A stretch of DNA of 7,092 bases from Balneolales bacterium. GTDB lineage: Bacteria > Bacteroidota > Rhodothermia > Balneolales > Natronogracilivirgulaceae. Within the stretch, counting starts at the first letter, position 1, and every line of letters begins with the position of its first letter. The notes beneath the pieces were generated by a model. That model ran no database searches and was not told the origin of the DNA. It saw nothing but the letters and a program-made list of their open reading frames with translations. A program made the position numbers and the translations under genes. The stretch spans positions 1 through 7,092 of the forward strand of contig SLHZ01000081.1 of assembly GCA_007135895.1 (NCBI GenBank), written 5' to 3'. Positions 1 through 6,559 of this stretch are shown one piece after another.

Positions 1-3000
1 ACCGCTCTGTTCGAAAAGATGGCGCCGGCCGCATCCTTTGCGGGCGCGTCCATCACCCTTTCAACCGGAAACGGGATGGATCCGGATGAGTTGGCAGCGA
101 GATTGGCCGACCAGCAGTACCAGGCCGTTTCTTTTGTGAACGAACCCGGTGAATACGCCCGGCGCGGCGGCATCCTGGATATCTTTCCTTTTTCCGGATC
201 CTACCCCGTGCGTCTGGAGTTCTTTGGCAATGAAATAGAATCCATCCGGGAATTTGATCCCGACTCACAGCGATCCGTGGCGTTTCTGGACCAGATCCGG
301 CTGGTGCCAAACCTTGAGGCCCTGCCTTGCGATGAGCGGGAGTCGCTGTTGTCCCTCATGGGCTCCCAGGCAAGTCTGGCCATCATGGACTACCCGGGTG
401 TCATCGCAGCGTTGCAAGAGCAGTACCATGAAGCCGAAAGCCGCTATATGGAAAACCCGGTGCGCACCTCCGCACCGGCTTCTTCCTCTCCATCTAAAGG
501 ATCAGCTTCCCCGGAAACCGTTTTCCATACGTCCGTTCCCTCTGAATCCATCTCTCCGGTAATACCGCCACCGGCATTGGCCCCCTCTTCCCTTTATCTC
601 TCCCCGGCCGAGTTCGAAGAGCAGTTCCACCACCATCCCTGCACGTTCTTCGGCGCCCTCCCTCCGGGTGTTAAGCCGGATCTGGAATTCCGGTTGCAGG
701 CGCGTCCTCAGCCCGATTTCAACAGCTCAGTGAAACTGCTTCGCAGCCATCTGGAAAACCTGAGTGCACAGGCCATTGAAACATGGATCCTCTGCGACAA
801 CGAGGGACAGAGACAGCGTTTTGAGGAACTGCTGGGCGAAAGCGGTCCGCGGCGGCGTTACCGCATTATCGTCGAGACACTTCACCACGGATTTGAACTG
901 CCGAACGAAGGAGTAGCCCTTTACACCGACCATCAGATCTTCAACCGCTACTATCGTCCGCGCACCCGCATGCCGGTCCGCCGCGGAGGCATCTCTTTCA
1001 AACAGCTCAAAGACCTGAATATCGGCGATTACGTGGTACATGTGGATCACGGTATCGGAAAGTTTGCCGGTTTCCGGAAAATAACGGTCCGCGGATCCGA
1101 ACAGGAGTCCGTCGTGATCCGCTACCAGAACGACTCGATTCTTTATGTCAATGTTTCAAGCCTGTACAAGCTGCAGAAATATTCGGGACGGGACGGCACG
1201 GCGCCCAAAATAACACGGCTGGGTTCAGGGGAGTGGGCCCGGAAAAAAGCCCGCACCCGCAAACGGGTCAAGGATATCGCCCGCGATCTGATTGCACTCT
1301 ATGCCCGCCGGAAATCGCAGAAAGCGCATGCCTTTTCCCCGGACTGTGCCATGCAGACCGAGCTGGAAGCATCGTTCATGTACGAAGAGACACCCGACCA
1401 GGCACAGGCGATCAGGGATGTGAAGTCCGACATGACCAAAGAAACACCGATGGACCGTCTGGTTTGTGGGGATGTCGGGTTCGGAAAAACGGAGGTGGCG
1501 GTCCGCGCCGCGTTCAAGGCCGTTCTTGACGGCAAACAGGTGGCCGTGATGGTGCCGACCACCATCCTGGCCGATCAGCACTGGAAGACCTTTCGCGACC
1601 GGATGAAACAGTTTGCCGTAACGATTGAAGTCCTCTCCCGCTTTCGAAGCAAGGCACAGCAGACCGAAATCCTCAAACGCACGAAGAAGGGAGAGGTCGA
1701 CATCCTCATTGGCACCCACCGGATCGCCTCAAAAGACGTGGCCTTCCGTGACCTCGGACTCATGATTGTCGATGAAGAGCAACGATTTGGGGTGAGCATG
1801 AAGGAGCGGCTCAAGGAGCTTCGGGCTTCGGTCGATGTACTGACCCTGACGGCCACTCCGATCCCGAGAACCCTTCAGTTTTCCCTTATGGGGGCCCGTG
1901 ACCTGAGCGTCATCCACACCCCTCCACCCAACCGGCAGCCGGTCCTCACCGAAATCCATCCTTTCGACAGCCGCCTCATCCGCGACGCCATCGTGCAGGA
2001 GGTGAGCCGGGGCGGACAGGTATTTTTTATCCATAATCGTGTGCAGGATATCGAGAAGATCACCGACCGTGTCCGCTCGCTCGTACCCAATATCCGGGTG
2101 CAGTTCGCGCACGGTCAAATGCCCGGCAGCCGGCTCGAAAAAATCATCCTCGATTTTTACGACCACAAGTTTGATGTACTGGTCTCGACCAATATCGTTG
2201 AAAACGGCATTGACATCGCCAATGCCAATACCATCATCATCCATCATGCCAACTATTTCGGACTGGCCGAGCTGCATCAGCTGCGCGGACGGGTGGGGCG
2301 CTCCAACCGGAAGGCCTACTGCTACCTGATCACGCCGCCCATGGAATCGCTTACCCTCGAGTCACGGCGGCGCCTTCTGGCCCTAGAGGAGTATTCAGAT
2401 CTGGGTTCGGGTTTCCATATCGCCATGCGTGACCTCGATATCCGCGGTGCCGGTGACATACTGGGTGCCGAACAGAGCGGTTTTATCAGCGACATCGGTT
2501 TCGAAATGTATACGCGCATCATGAACGATGCCATCCGGGAACTCAAGGAGACCGAGTTCTCCGAACTGTTCACCGATACGGCCTCGCTGCCCGATCGACC
2601 CGAGACAACAGTTGATTTTGACGAATCGGCCCTTTTGCCAGCCTGGTATGTGGCCGATAATGTAGAAAGGCTGAATCTTTACCGGCGTCTTTCCGGTACG
2701 GAAACCGAAGAAGAGATCACACAGTGGCAGGACGAAGTGACGGACCGGTTCGGCGCACTGCCCGATGCGGCCGCCAACCTGATCACGGCGACACGTATCA
2801 AAGTCCTCGCATCACGGCTGTGGCTCGACAAAGTGACCGTACGGGCCGGACGCATGTGGCTTCAGTGTCCGGACCATGCGACGAATGCAGGCTCCCGCTT
2901 TTACGACCAGGGGGGGATGCAACATCTCATAGACCGGCTTGAAGCATGCCGCGGTGACCAGTTTCAGCTGGTACAGAAAAACCAGGCCATACGATTTGCC

Positions 3001-3135
3001 ATCCGCGATGTGGACGGACTCACCGGAGCGGTTGAACTGCTTCGCAAACTTCAGTGGAATGGCTTATCTTCGAACCATTCCGCAGACAATCAACAAACCA
3101 AAAACAGTCAGGCACAAAGAACGAGTCAGAAATAA
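1..3135 (+). CDS. mfd: Transcription-repair coupling factor Mfd, 5' end missing
   Basis: Mfd is a DNA translocase that displaces RNA polymerase stalled at lesions and recruits UvrA for nucleotide excision repair. The frame is open from base 1, so the real start lies upstream. Compared with E. coli Mfd, roughly 125-150 N-terminal residues are absent. Visible in order are: the end of the UvrB-like module (RRGGILDIFP, 160-189); a Ser/Pro-rich stretch (about 460-606) that looks like an insertion; the RNA-polymerase-interacting domain starting near DYVVHVDHGIG (1027 onward); the helicase core with Walker A GDVGFGKT (1468-1491), a DEEQ box (1771-1782), motif III TATPIPRT (1849-1872) and motif VI QLRGRVGR (2278-2301); and the C-terminal TRCF domain from about 2610. 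The last 20 or so residues form a polar Gln/Asn/Ser tail that looks unstructured. All catalytic motifs are intact. It ends with TAA 74 bp before sua5 and may be co-transcribed with it. The identification is very secure. Confidence 0.98.
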   Translation, partial: TALFEKMAPAASFAGASITLSTGNGMDPDELAARLADQQYQAVSFVNEPGEYARRGGILDIFPFSGSYPVRLEFFGNEIESIREFDPDSQRSVAFLDQIRLVPNLEALPCDERESLLSLMGSQASLAIMDYPGVIAALQEQYHEAESRYMENPVRTSAPASSSPSKGSASPETVFHTSVPSESISPVIPPPALAPSSLYLSPAEFEEQFHHHPCTFFGALPPGVKPDLEFRLQARPQPDFNSSVKLLRSHLENLSAQAIETWILCDNEGQRQRFEELLGESGPRRRYRIIVETLHHGFELPNEGVALYTDHQIFNRYYRPRTRMPVRRGGISFKQLKDLNIGDYVVHVDHGIGKFAGFRKITVRGSEQESVVIRYQNDSILYVNVSSLYKLQKYSGRDGTAPKITRLGSGEWARKKARTRKRVKDIARDLIALYARRKSQKAHAFSPDCAMQTELEASFMYEETPDQAQAIRDVKSDMTKETPMDRLVCGDVGFGKTEVAVRAAFKAVLDGKQVAVMVPTTILADQHWKTFRDRMKQFAVTIEVLSRFRSKAQQTEILKRTKKGEVDILIGTHRIASKDVAFRDLGLMIVDEEQRFGVSMKERLKELRASVDVLTLTATPIPRTLQFSLMGARDLSVIHTPPPNRQPVLTEIHPFDSRLIRDAIVQEVSRGGQVFFIHNRVQDIEKITDRVRSLVPNIRVQFAHGQMPGSRLEKIILDFYDHKFDVLVSTNIVENGIDIANANTIIIHHANYFGLAELHQLRGRVGRSNRKAYCYLITPPMESLTLESRRRLLALEEYSDLGSGFHIAMRDLDIRGAGDILGAEQSGFISDIGFEMYTRIMNDAIRELKETEFSELFTDTASLPDRPETTVDFDESALLPAWYVADNVERLNLYRRLSGTETEEEITQWQDEVTDRFGALPDAAANLITATRIKVLASRLWLDKVTVRAGRMWLQCPDHATNAGSRFYDQGGMQHLIDRLEACRGDQFQLVQKNQAIRFAIRDVDGLTGAVELLRKLQWNGLSSNHSADNQQTKNSQAQRTSQK

Positions 3136-3165
3136 AAAGTTAAAAAGAAGAGGTTTCCAATGAAC

Positions 3166-3191
3166 CCTGACGGCCCGAAACGGGTTTCAGG
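3166..3191 (+). other. Hairpin in the mfd-sua5 gap
   Basis: An outer CCTGA/TCAGG arm pair (3166-3170 and 3187-3191) encloses CCCG-AAA-CGGG (3174-3184). An asymmetric internal loop, CGG opposite TT, separates the two stems, giving nine base pairs in total. The structure starts 30 bp after the mfd stop and ends 18 bp before the sua5 ATG. No T-tract follows, so it is a poor intrinsic terminator. It could be a leader structure affecting sua5 translation, an mRNA processing boundary, or chance. The pairing is seen directly; any role is inference. Confidence 0.4.
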
Positions 3192-3209
3192 ATCAGAACA
3201 GAATCCAAC

Positions 3210-4322
3210 ATGGTCGAAACACAACCTGAAATATCCCTTTCACATTTTGCCGGGATGCTGCGCCGAGGAGAAGTTGTAGCCTTCCCCACGGAGACGGTAT
3301 ACGGTCTGGGCGCCGACGCCTGGAACGCGGACGCCGTGGCCGGGATATTTACGCTCAAGGGACGTCCGCCGGACAACCCCCTTATTGTGCATGTGGCTGA
3401 TGTAGAGACGGTGGAGTTATTCGCAGCGGAGATAAGCGATGACGCGCGCCTTCTTATGGAACAATTCTGGCCGGGTCCCCTGGCTCTTGTATTCCGGAAA
3501 CGTCCGGAAGTTCTCGATATCGTGACAGCCGGACTGGACACTGTGGCGATCCGGATGCCCGACCATCCCGTACCGCTGCGCCTCATCAGTGAAGCAGGTC
3601 CCATTGCCGCGCCCAGCGCCAACACATCGGGCCGTCCGAGTCCCACCCGGGCCGATCATGTGCGCCAGGATTTCCGGGATGAGGTTTCGATCATCGATGG
3701 CGGATCCTGCCAGTACGGAATCGAGTCGACCGTCCTGGATCTCACCCGCAAACCCTATACCATTCTGCGGCCGGGCGGCATCACACAATCTGACCTTGAG
3801 CAGGTTCTGCGGCAGCCGGTGCGCATCCATCGCCAGGATGATAAAACAGCATCGGAAGAATTGCCCCGGAGTCCGGGCATGAAATACACCCACTATGCCC
3901 CCGACGCGCGCATTCGCTGGATGACCGCTTCCGAAATTACCGGTGCGAAGCCCCTTTCACCCGAATCCCTCTATCTGCTCCATCGCAGCGATGACTATCA
4001 GGTCCCGGGCCACTCCGGCGAAGTTAGCAAAACGGTTGTCCATTACCGCGGTGATAGCGAAATGACTGTTCACCCCGGAGAAGGTAGCGAAACGGTTGGC
4101 CACGGGGGCGAGGATAGCGAAACGGCTGGCCACTACCATGGGGATACCGAAACGGTTGTCCACTATCACGGGGACTACCGGGAAATGGCGCGCGACCTCT
4201 ACGACCGTTTTCGGATGGCCGATCTCAAGGGATTCCGTGAAGTGGCCATTGAGCCCTTCTCAACCTACCAGGAAGACACCGAAGCCCTGCTGAACCGCAT
4301 CCGCAAGGCCATTGGCGACTGA
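3210..4322 (+). CDS. sua5: L-threonylcarbamoyladenylate synthase, Sua5 type (YrdC domain plus Sua5 domain)
   Basis: The enzyme makes threonylcarbamoyl-AMP from threonine, bicarbonate and ATP, the first step of the universal t6A37 modification of ANN-decoding tRNAs. The TsaD complex then transfers the group to tRNA. Residues 1 to about 200 are the YrdC/TsaC catalytic domain, with FPTETVYGLGAD (25-36), the KxR motif K50/R52 (LKGRPPDNPL) and the SxN motif S136/N138 (PSANTSGRPSPT). A linker carries the family signature SPGMKYTHYAPDA (221-233). The C-terminal Sua5 domain follows and ends in a conserved-looking NRIRKA segment (362-367). At 370 residues it is slightly longer than usual, because residues 263-322 form a tandem 10-residue repeat. 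ATG 3210 is the only start available: an in-frame TGA lies at 3168-3170 with no start codon in between. No strong Shine-Dalgarno is visible. The stop codon lies inside the first unit of a 46-bp array. The function assignment is secure; the effect of the repeat on activity is unknown. Confidence 0.95.
   Translation: MVETQPEISLSHFAGMLRRGEVVAFPTETVYGLGADAWNADAVAGIFTLKGRPPDNPLIVHVADVETVELFAAEISDDARLLMEQFWPGPLALVFRKRPEVLDIVTAGLDTVAIRMPDHPVPLRLISEAGPIAAPSANTSGRPSPTRADHVRQDFRDEVSIIDGGSCQYGIESTVLDLTRKPYTILRPGGITQSDLEQVLRQPVRIHRQDDKTASEELPRSPGMKYTHYAPDARIRWMTASEITGAKPLSPESLYLLHRSDDYQVPGHSGEVSKTVVHYRGDSEMTVHPGEGSETVGHGGEDSETAGHYHGDTETVVHYHGDYREMARDLYDRFRMADLKGFREVAIEPFSTYQEDTEALLNRIRKAIGD
3996..4175 (+). 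repeat. 30-bp coding tandem repeat within sua5, five clear units plus one degenerate
   Basis: Units start at 4026, 4056, 4086, 4116 and 4146, each exactly 30 bp. A decayed unit precedes them at 3996-4025. The encoded 10-residue units are SKTVVHYRGD, SEMTVHPGEG, SETVGHGGED, SETAGHYHGD and TETVVHYHGD, with consensus S-E-T-V-x-H-Y-x-G-D. A histidine falls at every tenth residue (268, 278, 288, 298, 308, 318), and extra histidines occur at 310 and 320. The period is a multiple of three, so changes in copy number keep the frame. The array sits in the Sua5 domain between the LYLLHRSDD strand and the following helix (REMARDLYD). Confidence 0.9.
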
Positions 4323-4534
4323 TCGGATATGATGTCAGAACACCTTGTGGCAAGGCCATTGGCGACTGATCGGATATGGCATCAGAACCGCATCCGCAAG
4401 GCCATTGGCGACTGATCGGATATGGCATTAGAACACCATCCGCAAGGCCATTGGCGACTGATCGGATATGGCATTAGAACACCATCCGGAAGGCCATTGG
4501 CGACTGATCGGGTATGGTATCAGAAAGCCTTGTG
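4304..4534. repeat. 46-bp tandem array spanning the sua5 stop codon, five units
   Basis: Unit starts (CAAGGCCATTGGCGACTGAT or a close variant) are at 4304, 4351, 4397, 4443 and 4489, giving periods of 47, 46, 46 and 46. The first unit supplies the last sua5 codons and its TGA; the rest are downstream. Units 3 and 4 (4397-4442 and 4443-4488) are identical, and unit 2 differs from them at three bases. A 40-bp stretch at the sua5 end (4292-4331) recurs exactly at 4385-4424. The first and last units share a different tail (CCTTGTG near 4344 and 4530), as if they were the array's original edges. Units 2, 3 and 4 each contain an inverted repeat (4371-4396, 4417-4442, 4463-4488) pairing CGGAT..GG with CC..ATCCG or CCATCCG. 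There are no spacers, so this is a minisatellite and not CRISPR. Confidence 0.93.
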
Positions 4535-4593
4535 CCACGGAGTCGCTTTGCAGCATCAAGGAACGATACACTACAACACGTTGCCCAGTACCA
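4323..4593. other. Intergenic region between convergent sua5 and the aldo/keto reductase gene
   Basis: This 271-bp stretch is filled by the 46-bp array up to about 4534. The remaining 59 bp run to the reductase stop codon and hold no obvious gene, promoter or T-tract terminator. No classic intrinsic terminator is visible for either gene. The hairpins of the array are the only candidates for structured 3' ends in either direction. That role is inference. Confidence 0.6.
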
Positions 4594-5589
4594 TCAAAAC
4601 ATCGGATGGTTGGGTTTGTTCTGCAGGATTCCTTCAATCTCTTCCATGATATCCGGAGTGAGGATTTCCATATCCTCCACGGCCATCAGGTTTTCCTGAA
4701 GCTGGGCGGTTCGGGTGGCGCCCAGAATGACGGTGCTCACATTCGGGTTTTTCAAACACCAGGCAATGGCGAGCCGTGCCAGTGAGAGTCCGTAATTATC
4801 GGCCAGGTTCGTCAGGGCTTTTGCCTTGCTGATATTCTCCGGTATGAGAACCTTCTCTTTGAGCCACTCAAGGTTCTCCTCCTTCAGACGTGTATCGTCA
4901 GCGGGCAGGCCTTTGTTATATTTTCCGGTGAGGAGGCCGGAAGCCAGAGGCGACCAGATGGTTGTTCCGAGTCCGGCGACATCCGGCCGGTAGAGTTTGT
5001 GGTACTCCACCTCCACACGCTTGCGGTGGATCATGTTGTACTGCGGCTGCTCCATCGTGGGCGGAACAAGGTGGTGCTGCCGGGCAACGGCATGCGCTTC
5101 CATGATCTCCTGGGCGCTCCATTCGGAGGTACCCCAATAGAGGACCTTCCCCTGAAGTATGAGCTGGTGCATGGCCCATACCGTCTCTTCGACGGGGGTA
5201 TTCTTGTCGGGCCGATGGCAAAAGTAAAGATCCAGATAGTCGACCTGAAGCCGTTTCAGTGCCGCGTGGCAGGCTTCGAAAACATGCTTGCGGCTGAGGC
5301 CCGTCTGATTGGGTTTTTCACCGCCCCAGAAGACCTTGCTGGAGACCAGAAACGAAGTCCGGTCCCACCCCGACTGCTTCAGGATCCGTCCCATCACCTC
5401 TTCCGATTTCCCCAGGTAATATCCCTCGGCATTATCGAAGAAGTTGATGCCTCTGTCGTAAGCCAGATGCATGAGTTTTTCAGCGGTCTGGTCGTCAATG
5501 AGCTTGCCGAAAGTGAGCCAGGAGCCCAGCGAGAGGGCGCTCACCTGCACGCCTGCGTTTCCAAGTCTGCGATATATCATAGGTCTCAT
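4594..5589 (-). CDS. Aldo/keto reductase, Kv-beta-like family
   Basis: This is a cytosolic NADPH-dependent oxidoreductase expected to reduce aldehydes or ketones; the natural substrate cannot be told from sequence. It has 331 residues, normal for the Kv-beta/YghZ-like group. The catalytic tetrad is complete with correct spacing: D52 and Y57 in FFDNAEGYYLG, K85 in SSKVFWGG, and H125 in LYFCHRPD. Other family landmarks are YWGTSEWSAQEI, EQPQYNMIHR, WSPLASGLLTGKYN and the cofactor-binding VSTVILGATRTAQLQENL near the C terminus. The start could be ATG 5587-5589 (MRPMIYRRLG) or ATG 5578-5580 (MIYRRLG). The second fits typical family N termini better, and neither has a clear Shine-Dalgarno. The gene faces sua5 tail to tail. 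Its upstream region holds a 14-bp tandem array. The family assignment is firm. Confidence 0.93.
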   Translation of the reverse strand: MRPMIYRRLGNAGVQVSALSLGSWLTFGKLIDDQTAEKLMHLAYDRGINFFDNAEGYYLGKSEEVMGRILKQSGWDRTSFLVSSKVFWGGEKPNQTGLSRKHVFEACHAALKRLQVDYLDLYFCHRPDKNTPVEETVWAMHQLILQGKVLYWGTSEWSAQEIMEAHAVARQHHLVPPTMEQPQYNMIHRKRVEVEYHKLYRPDVAGLGTTIWSPLASGLLTGKYNKGLPADDTRLKEENLEWLKEKVLIPENISKAKALTNLADNYGLSLARLAIAWCLKNPNVSTVILGATRTAQLQENLMAVEDMEILTPDIMEEIEGILQNKPNHPMF

Positions 5590-5914
5590 TTATTGGGGTG
5601 AAAGGGTGTGCTGCTCTTCCGGAAAAATCCTCGGAAAAAGATTCACCGAAGTAAGTTGTTCAAAAATGCTTCTACGAAAAAGTTGCTCCGAAGGTGCTAC
5701 TCCGGAAATGCTATTCCGAAAATGCTGCTTCTTGTACATTGCTAACAGAAAAATAATCATTCGGGACTACACTTCATAAACCGCTCTCATCACCGATCCG
5801 GCCCATCAGGGCCCGGCTCATTTCGCGCTTCCCTTCTCCTTTCTCTCAAATACCGCCTGGCGGCAAGACGGTCTATCAAAAAATGCATCCAATATTTCCC
5901 GGCCCCAAGCTTTC
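5590..5914. other. Intergenic region between the deaminase and reductase genes
   Basis: This 325-bp stretch has no convincing gene. From the reductase side it contains a short spacer, the 14-bp tandem array (5612-5736), an AT-rich patch with TATTTTTC on the minus strand (5748-5755), and two short inverted repeats. The AT-rich patch resembles the Bacteroidota TAnnTTTG element except for its last base. The inverted repeats are GGCCC-ATCA-GGGCC (5800-5813) and CCGCC-T-GGCGG (5853-5863). The second lies about 50 bp past the deaminase stop and might mark its 3' end, but no T-tract follows either one. If the AT-rich patch is a promoter, the whole 14-bp array would lie in the reductase 5' leader. 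That is speculative. Confidence 0.5.
5612..5736. repeat. Degenerate 14-bp tandem repeat upstream of the reductase gene
   Basis: A CGAA/CGGAA-type core recurs at 5620, 5632, 5647, 5661, 5675, 5689, 5703 and 5717. The last six positions are spaced exactly 14 bp; the core at 5661 is decayed to CAAAA. The best units are TGCTTCTACGAAAA (5667), TGCTACTCCGGAAA (5695) and TGCTATTCCGAAAA (5709). The approximate plus-strand consensus is TGCTTCTCCGAAAA. The period is not a multiple of three and no conserved frame runs through it, so it is probably non-coding. It starts 23 bp upstream of the reductase ATG. It may be an old decayed minisatellite or a row of protein-binding sites. Confidence 0.7.
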
Positions 5915-6523
5915 TCAGCCCTTGTTTCGTTGCTGCCGGGCATTGTAGATCGGTTTGCCCAGTTTGAGATACTCCTCCAATACACCCGCCGCTTCATCCC
6001 TGAGCAGATCACGAGTAACACGAATATCCCGTTTCTCCAGTTCGGCCACCCATTCCGCCGGTTTGGGCCCTTCATCGAATCCCACACGCCGGGCATCCTC
6101 ATCACGGGCGCCGCATACCAGCCGCCGCACGCCCGACCAGAGTGTGCCACCCAGGCACATGGCACAGGGCTCCACGCTGGTGAACAGCTCGCAGAACGGC
6201 ATTCCCGCGCCACCCAGATCATGGGTTTTGAGCTTCTGCTGCGCGAGGGCGAAAGCCACCATCTCGGCATGTCCGCCGGACCAGTGGGAAGAGACTACGA
6301 TATTCACCCCGGGAGCCACAAGCCGGCCGGTTTCGCTGTCGAAAATCGCCGCGCCAAAGGGACCTCCCGTGTCGTGGCGCACATTCTCCCTGGCCAGCAT
6401 CACGGCCAGGCGCATTTTTTCCTCGTCGGTGCGAAAAACATGGTTGGATGACGGCAACGCCGCGTCCACCCATCCGGGCAGACGGATTCTTATATCGGGT
6501 AAAGAGTTCACTTGCTCATTCAT
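5915..6523 (-). CDS. Zinc-dependent nucleoside/guanine-type deaminase (CMP/dCMP deaminase fold)
   Basis: This is a cytosolic hydrolytic deaminase of the cytidine/deoxycytidylate deaminase superfamily, most like GuaD-type purine deaminases. Counting from ATG 6523 (202 residues), the zinc ligands and proton shuttle are H85 and E87 in GGHAEMVAF, and C120 and C123 in SVEPCAMCLGG. The substrate-pocket strand PFGAAI is at 55-60. The segment DEDARRVGFDEGP resembles the GuaD region DAAEAGFDD. A free nucleobase such as guanine is therefore a likelier substrate than tRNA adenosine, though not proven. An N-terminal extension of about 35 residues precedes the core. An in-frame ATG at 6572-6574 would add 17 residues, but it lies upstream of a promoter-like element and those residues look non-conserved, so 6523 is preferred. 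The gene is alone between two gaps. The family is certain and the substrate unsure. Confidence 0.92.
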   Translation of the reverse strand: MNEQVNSLPDIRIRLPGWVDAALPSSNHVFRTDEEKMRLAVMLARENVRHDTGGPFGAAIFDSETGRLVAPGVNIVVSSHWSGGHAEMVAFALAQQKLKTHDLGGAGMPFCELFTSVEPCAMCLGGTLWSGVRRLVCGARDEDARRVGFDEGPKPAEWVAELEKRDIRVTRDLLRDEAAGVLEEYLKLGKPIYNARQQRNKG

Positions 6524-6527
6524 GGTG

Positions 6528-6559
6528 CAAAAATAATAACGTTTATTACCGACCGGAAA
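6528..6559 (-). promoter_or_regulatory. Possible TAnnTTTG-type promoter of the deaminase gene
   Basis: On the minus strand TATTTTTG (6535-6528) matches the Bacteroidota -7 consensus TAnnTTTG exactly. TTTC (6559-6556) sits 20 bp upstream, close to the expected TTTG at -33. The -7 box ends only 4 bp before ATG 6523, so transcription would begin at or very near the start codon and give a leaderless or nearly leaderless mRNA. The box match is seen directly; its use as a promoter depends on the inferred phylum. Confidence 0.4.

Noticed and set aside
1729..2277. 182-codon minus-strand frame inside mfd
   Set aside because: It lies wholly within the conserved helicase core of Mfd, and its residues do not resemble any family I recognise.
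3160..3279. 39-codon frame starting at ATG 3160, preceded by AAGAAGAGG
   Set aside because: The purine-rich site is suggestive, but the frame overlaps the sua5 start by 70 bp, has no recognisable content and crosses the hairpin. It is at most a leader peptide, which the sequence alone cannot support.
4304..4534. CRISPR array or integron attC site
   Set aside because: The units abut with no unique spacers, no cas genes or integrase are nearby, and the pattern is a simple direct tandem repeat.
4422..4785. Small open frames on both strands through the 46-bp array, such as one starting MALEHHPQGHWRLIGYG
   Set aside because: They are a by-product of reading a 46-bp repeat that shifts frame at each unit. 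They have no family resemblance and run into antisense of the reductase gene.
4999..5601. 200-codon open frame on the plus strand opposite the aldo/keto reductase
   Set aside because: It is fully antisense to a gene with an intact catalytic tetrad and shows no recognisable domain; it is explained by the composition of the opposite strand.
5774..5821. 15-residue minus-strand peptide MSRALMGRIGDESGL with AAAGGAG upstream
   Set aside because: It is too short to judge and contains the GGCCC hairpin. No homologous peptide is known to me, and chance is likely.
5955..6536. 193-codon plus-strand frame opposite the deaminase
   Set aside because: It is antisense to a clear zinc deaminase, with Ser/Arg/Pro-biased composition typical of a shadow frame.
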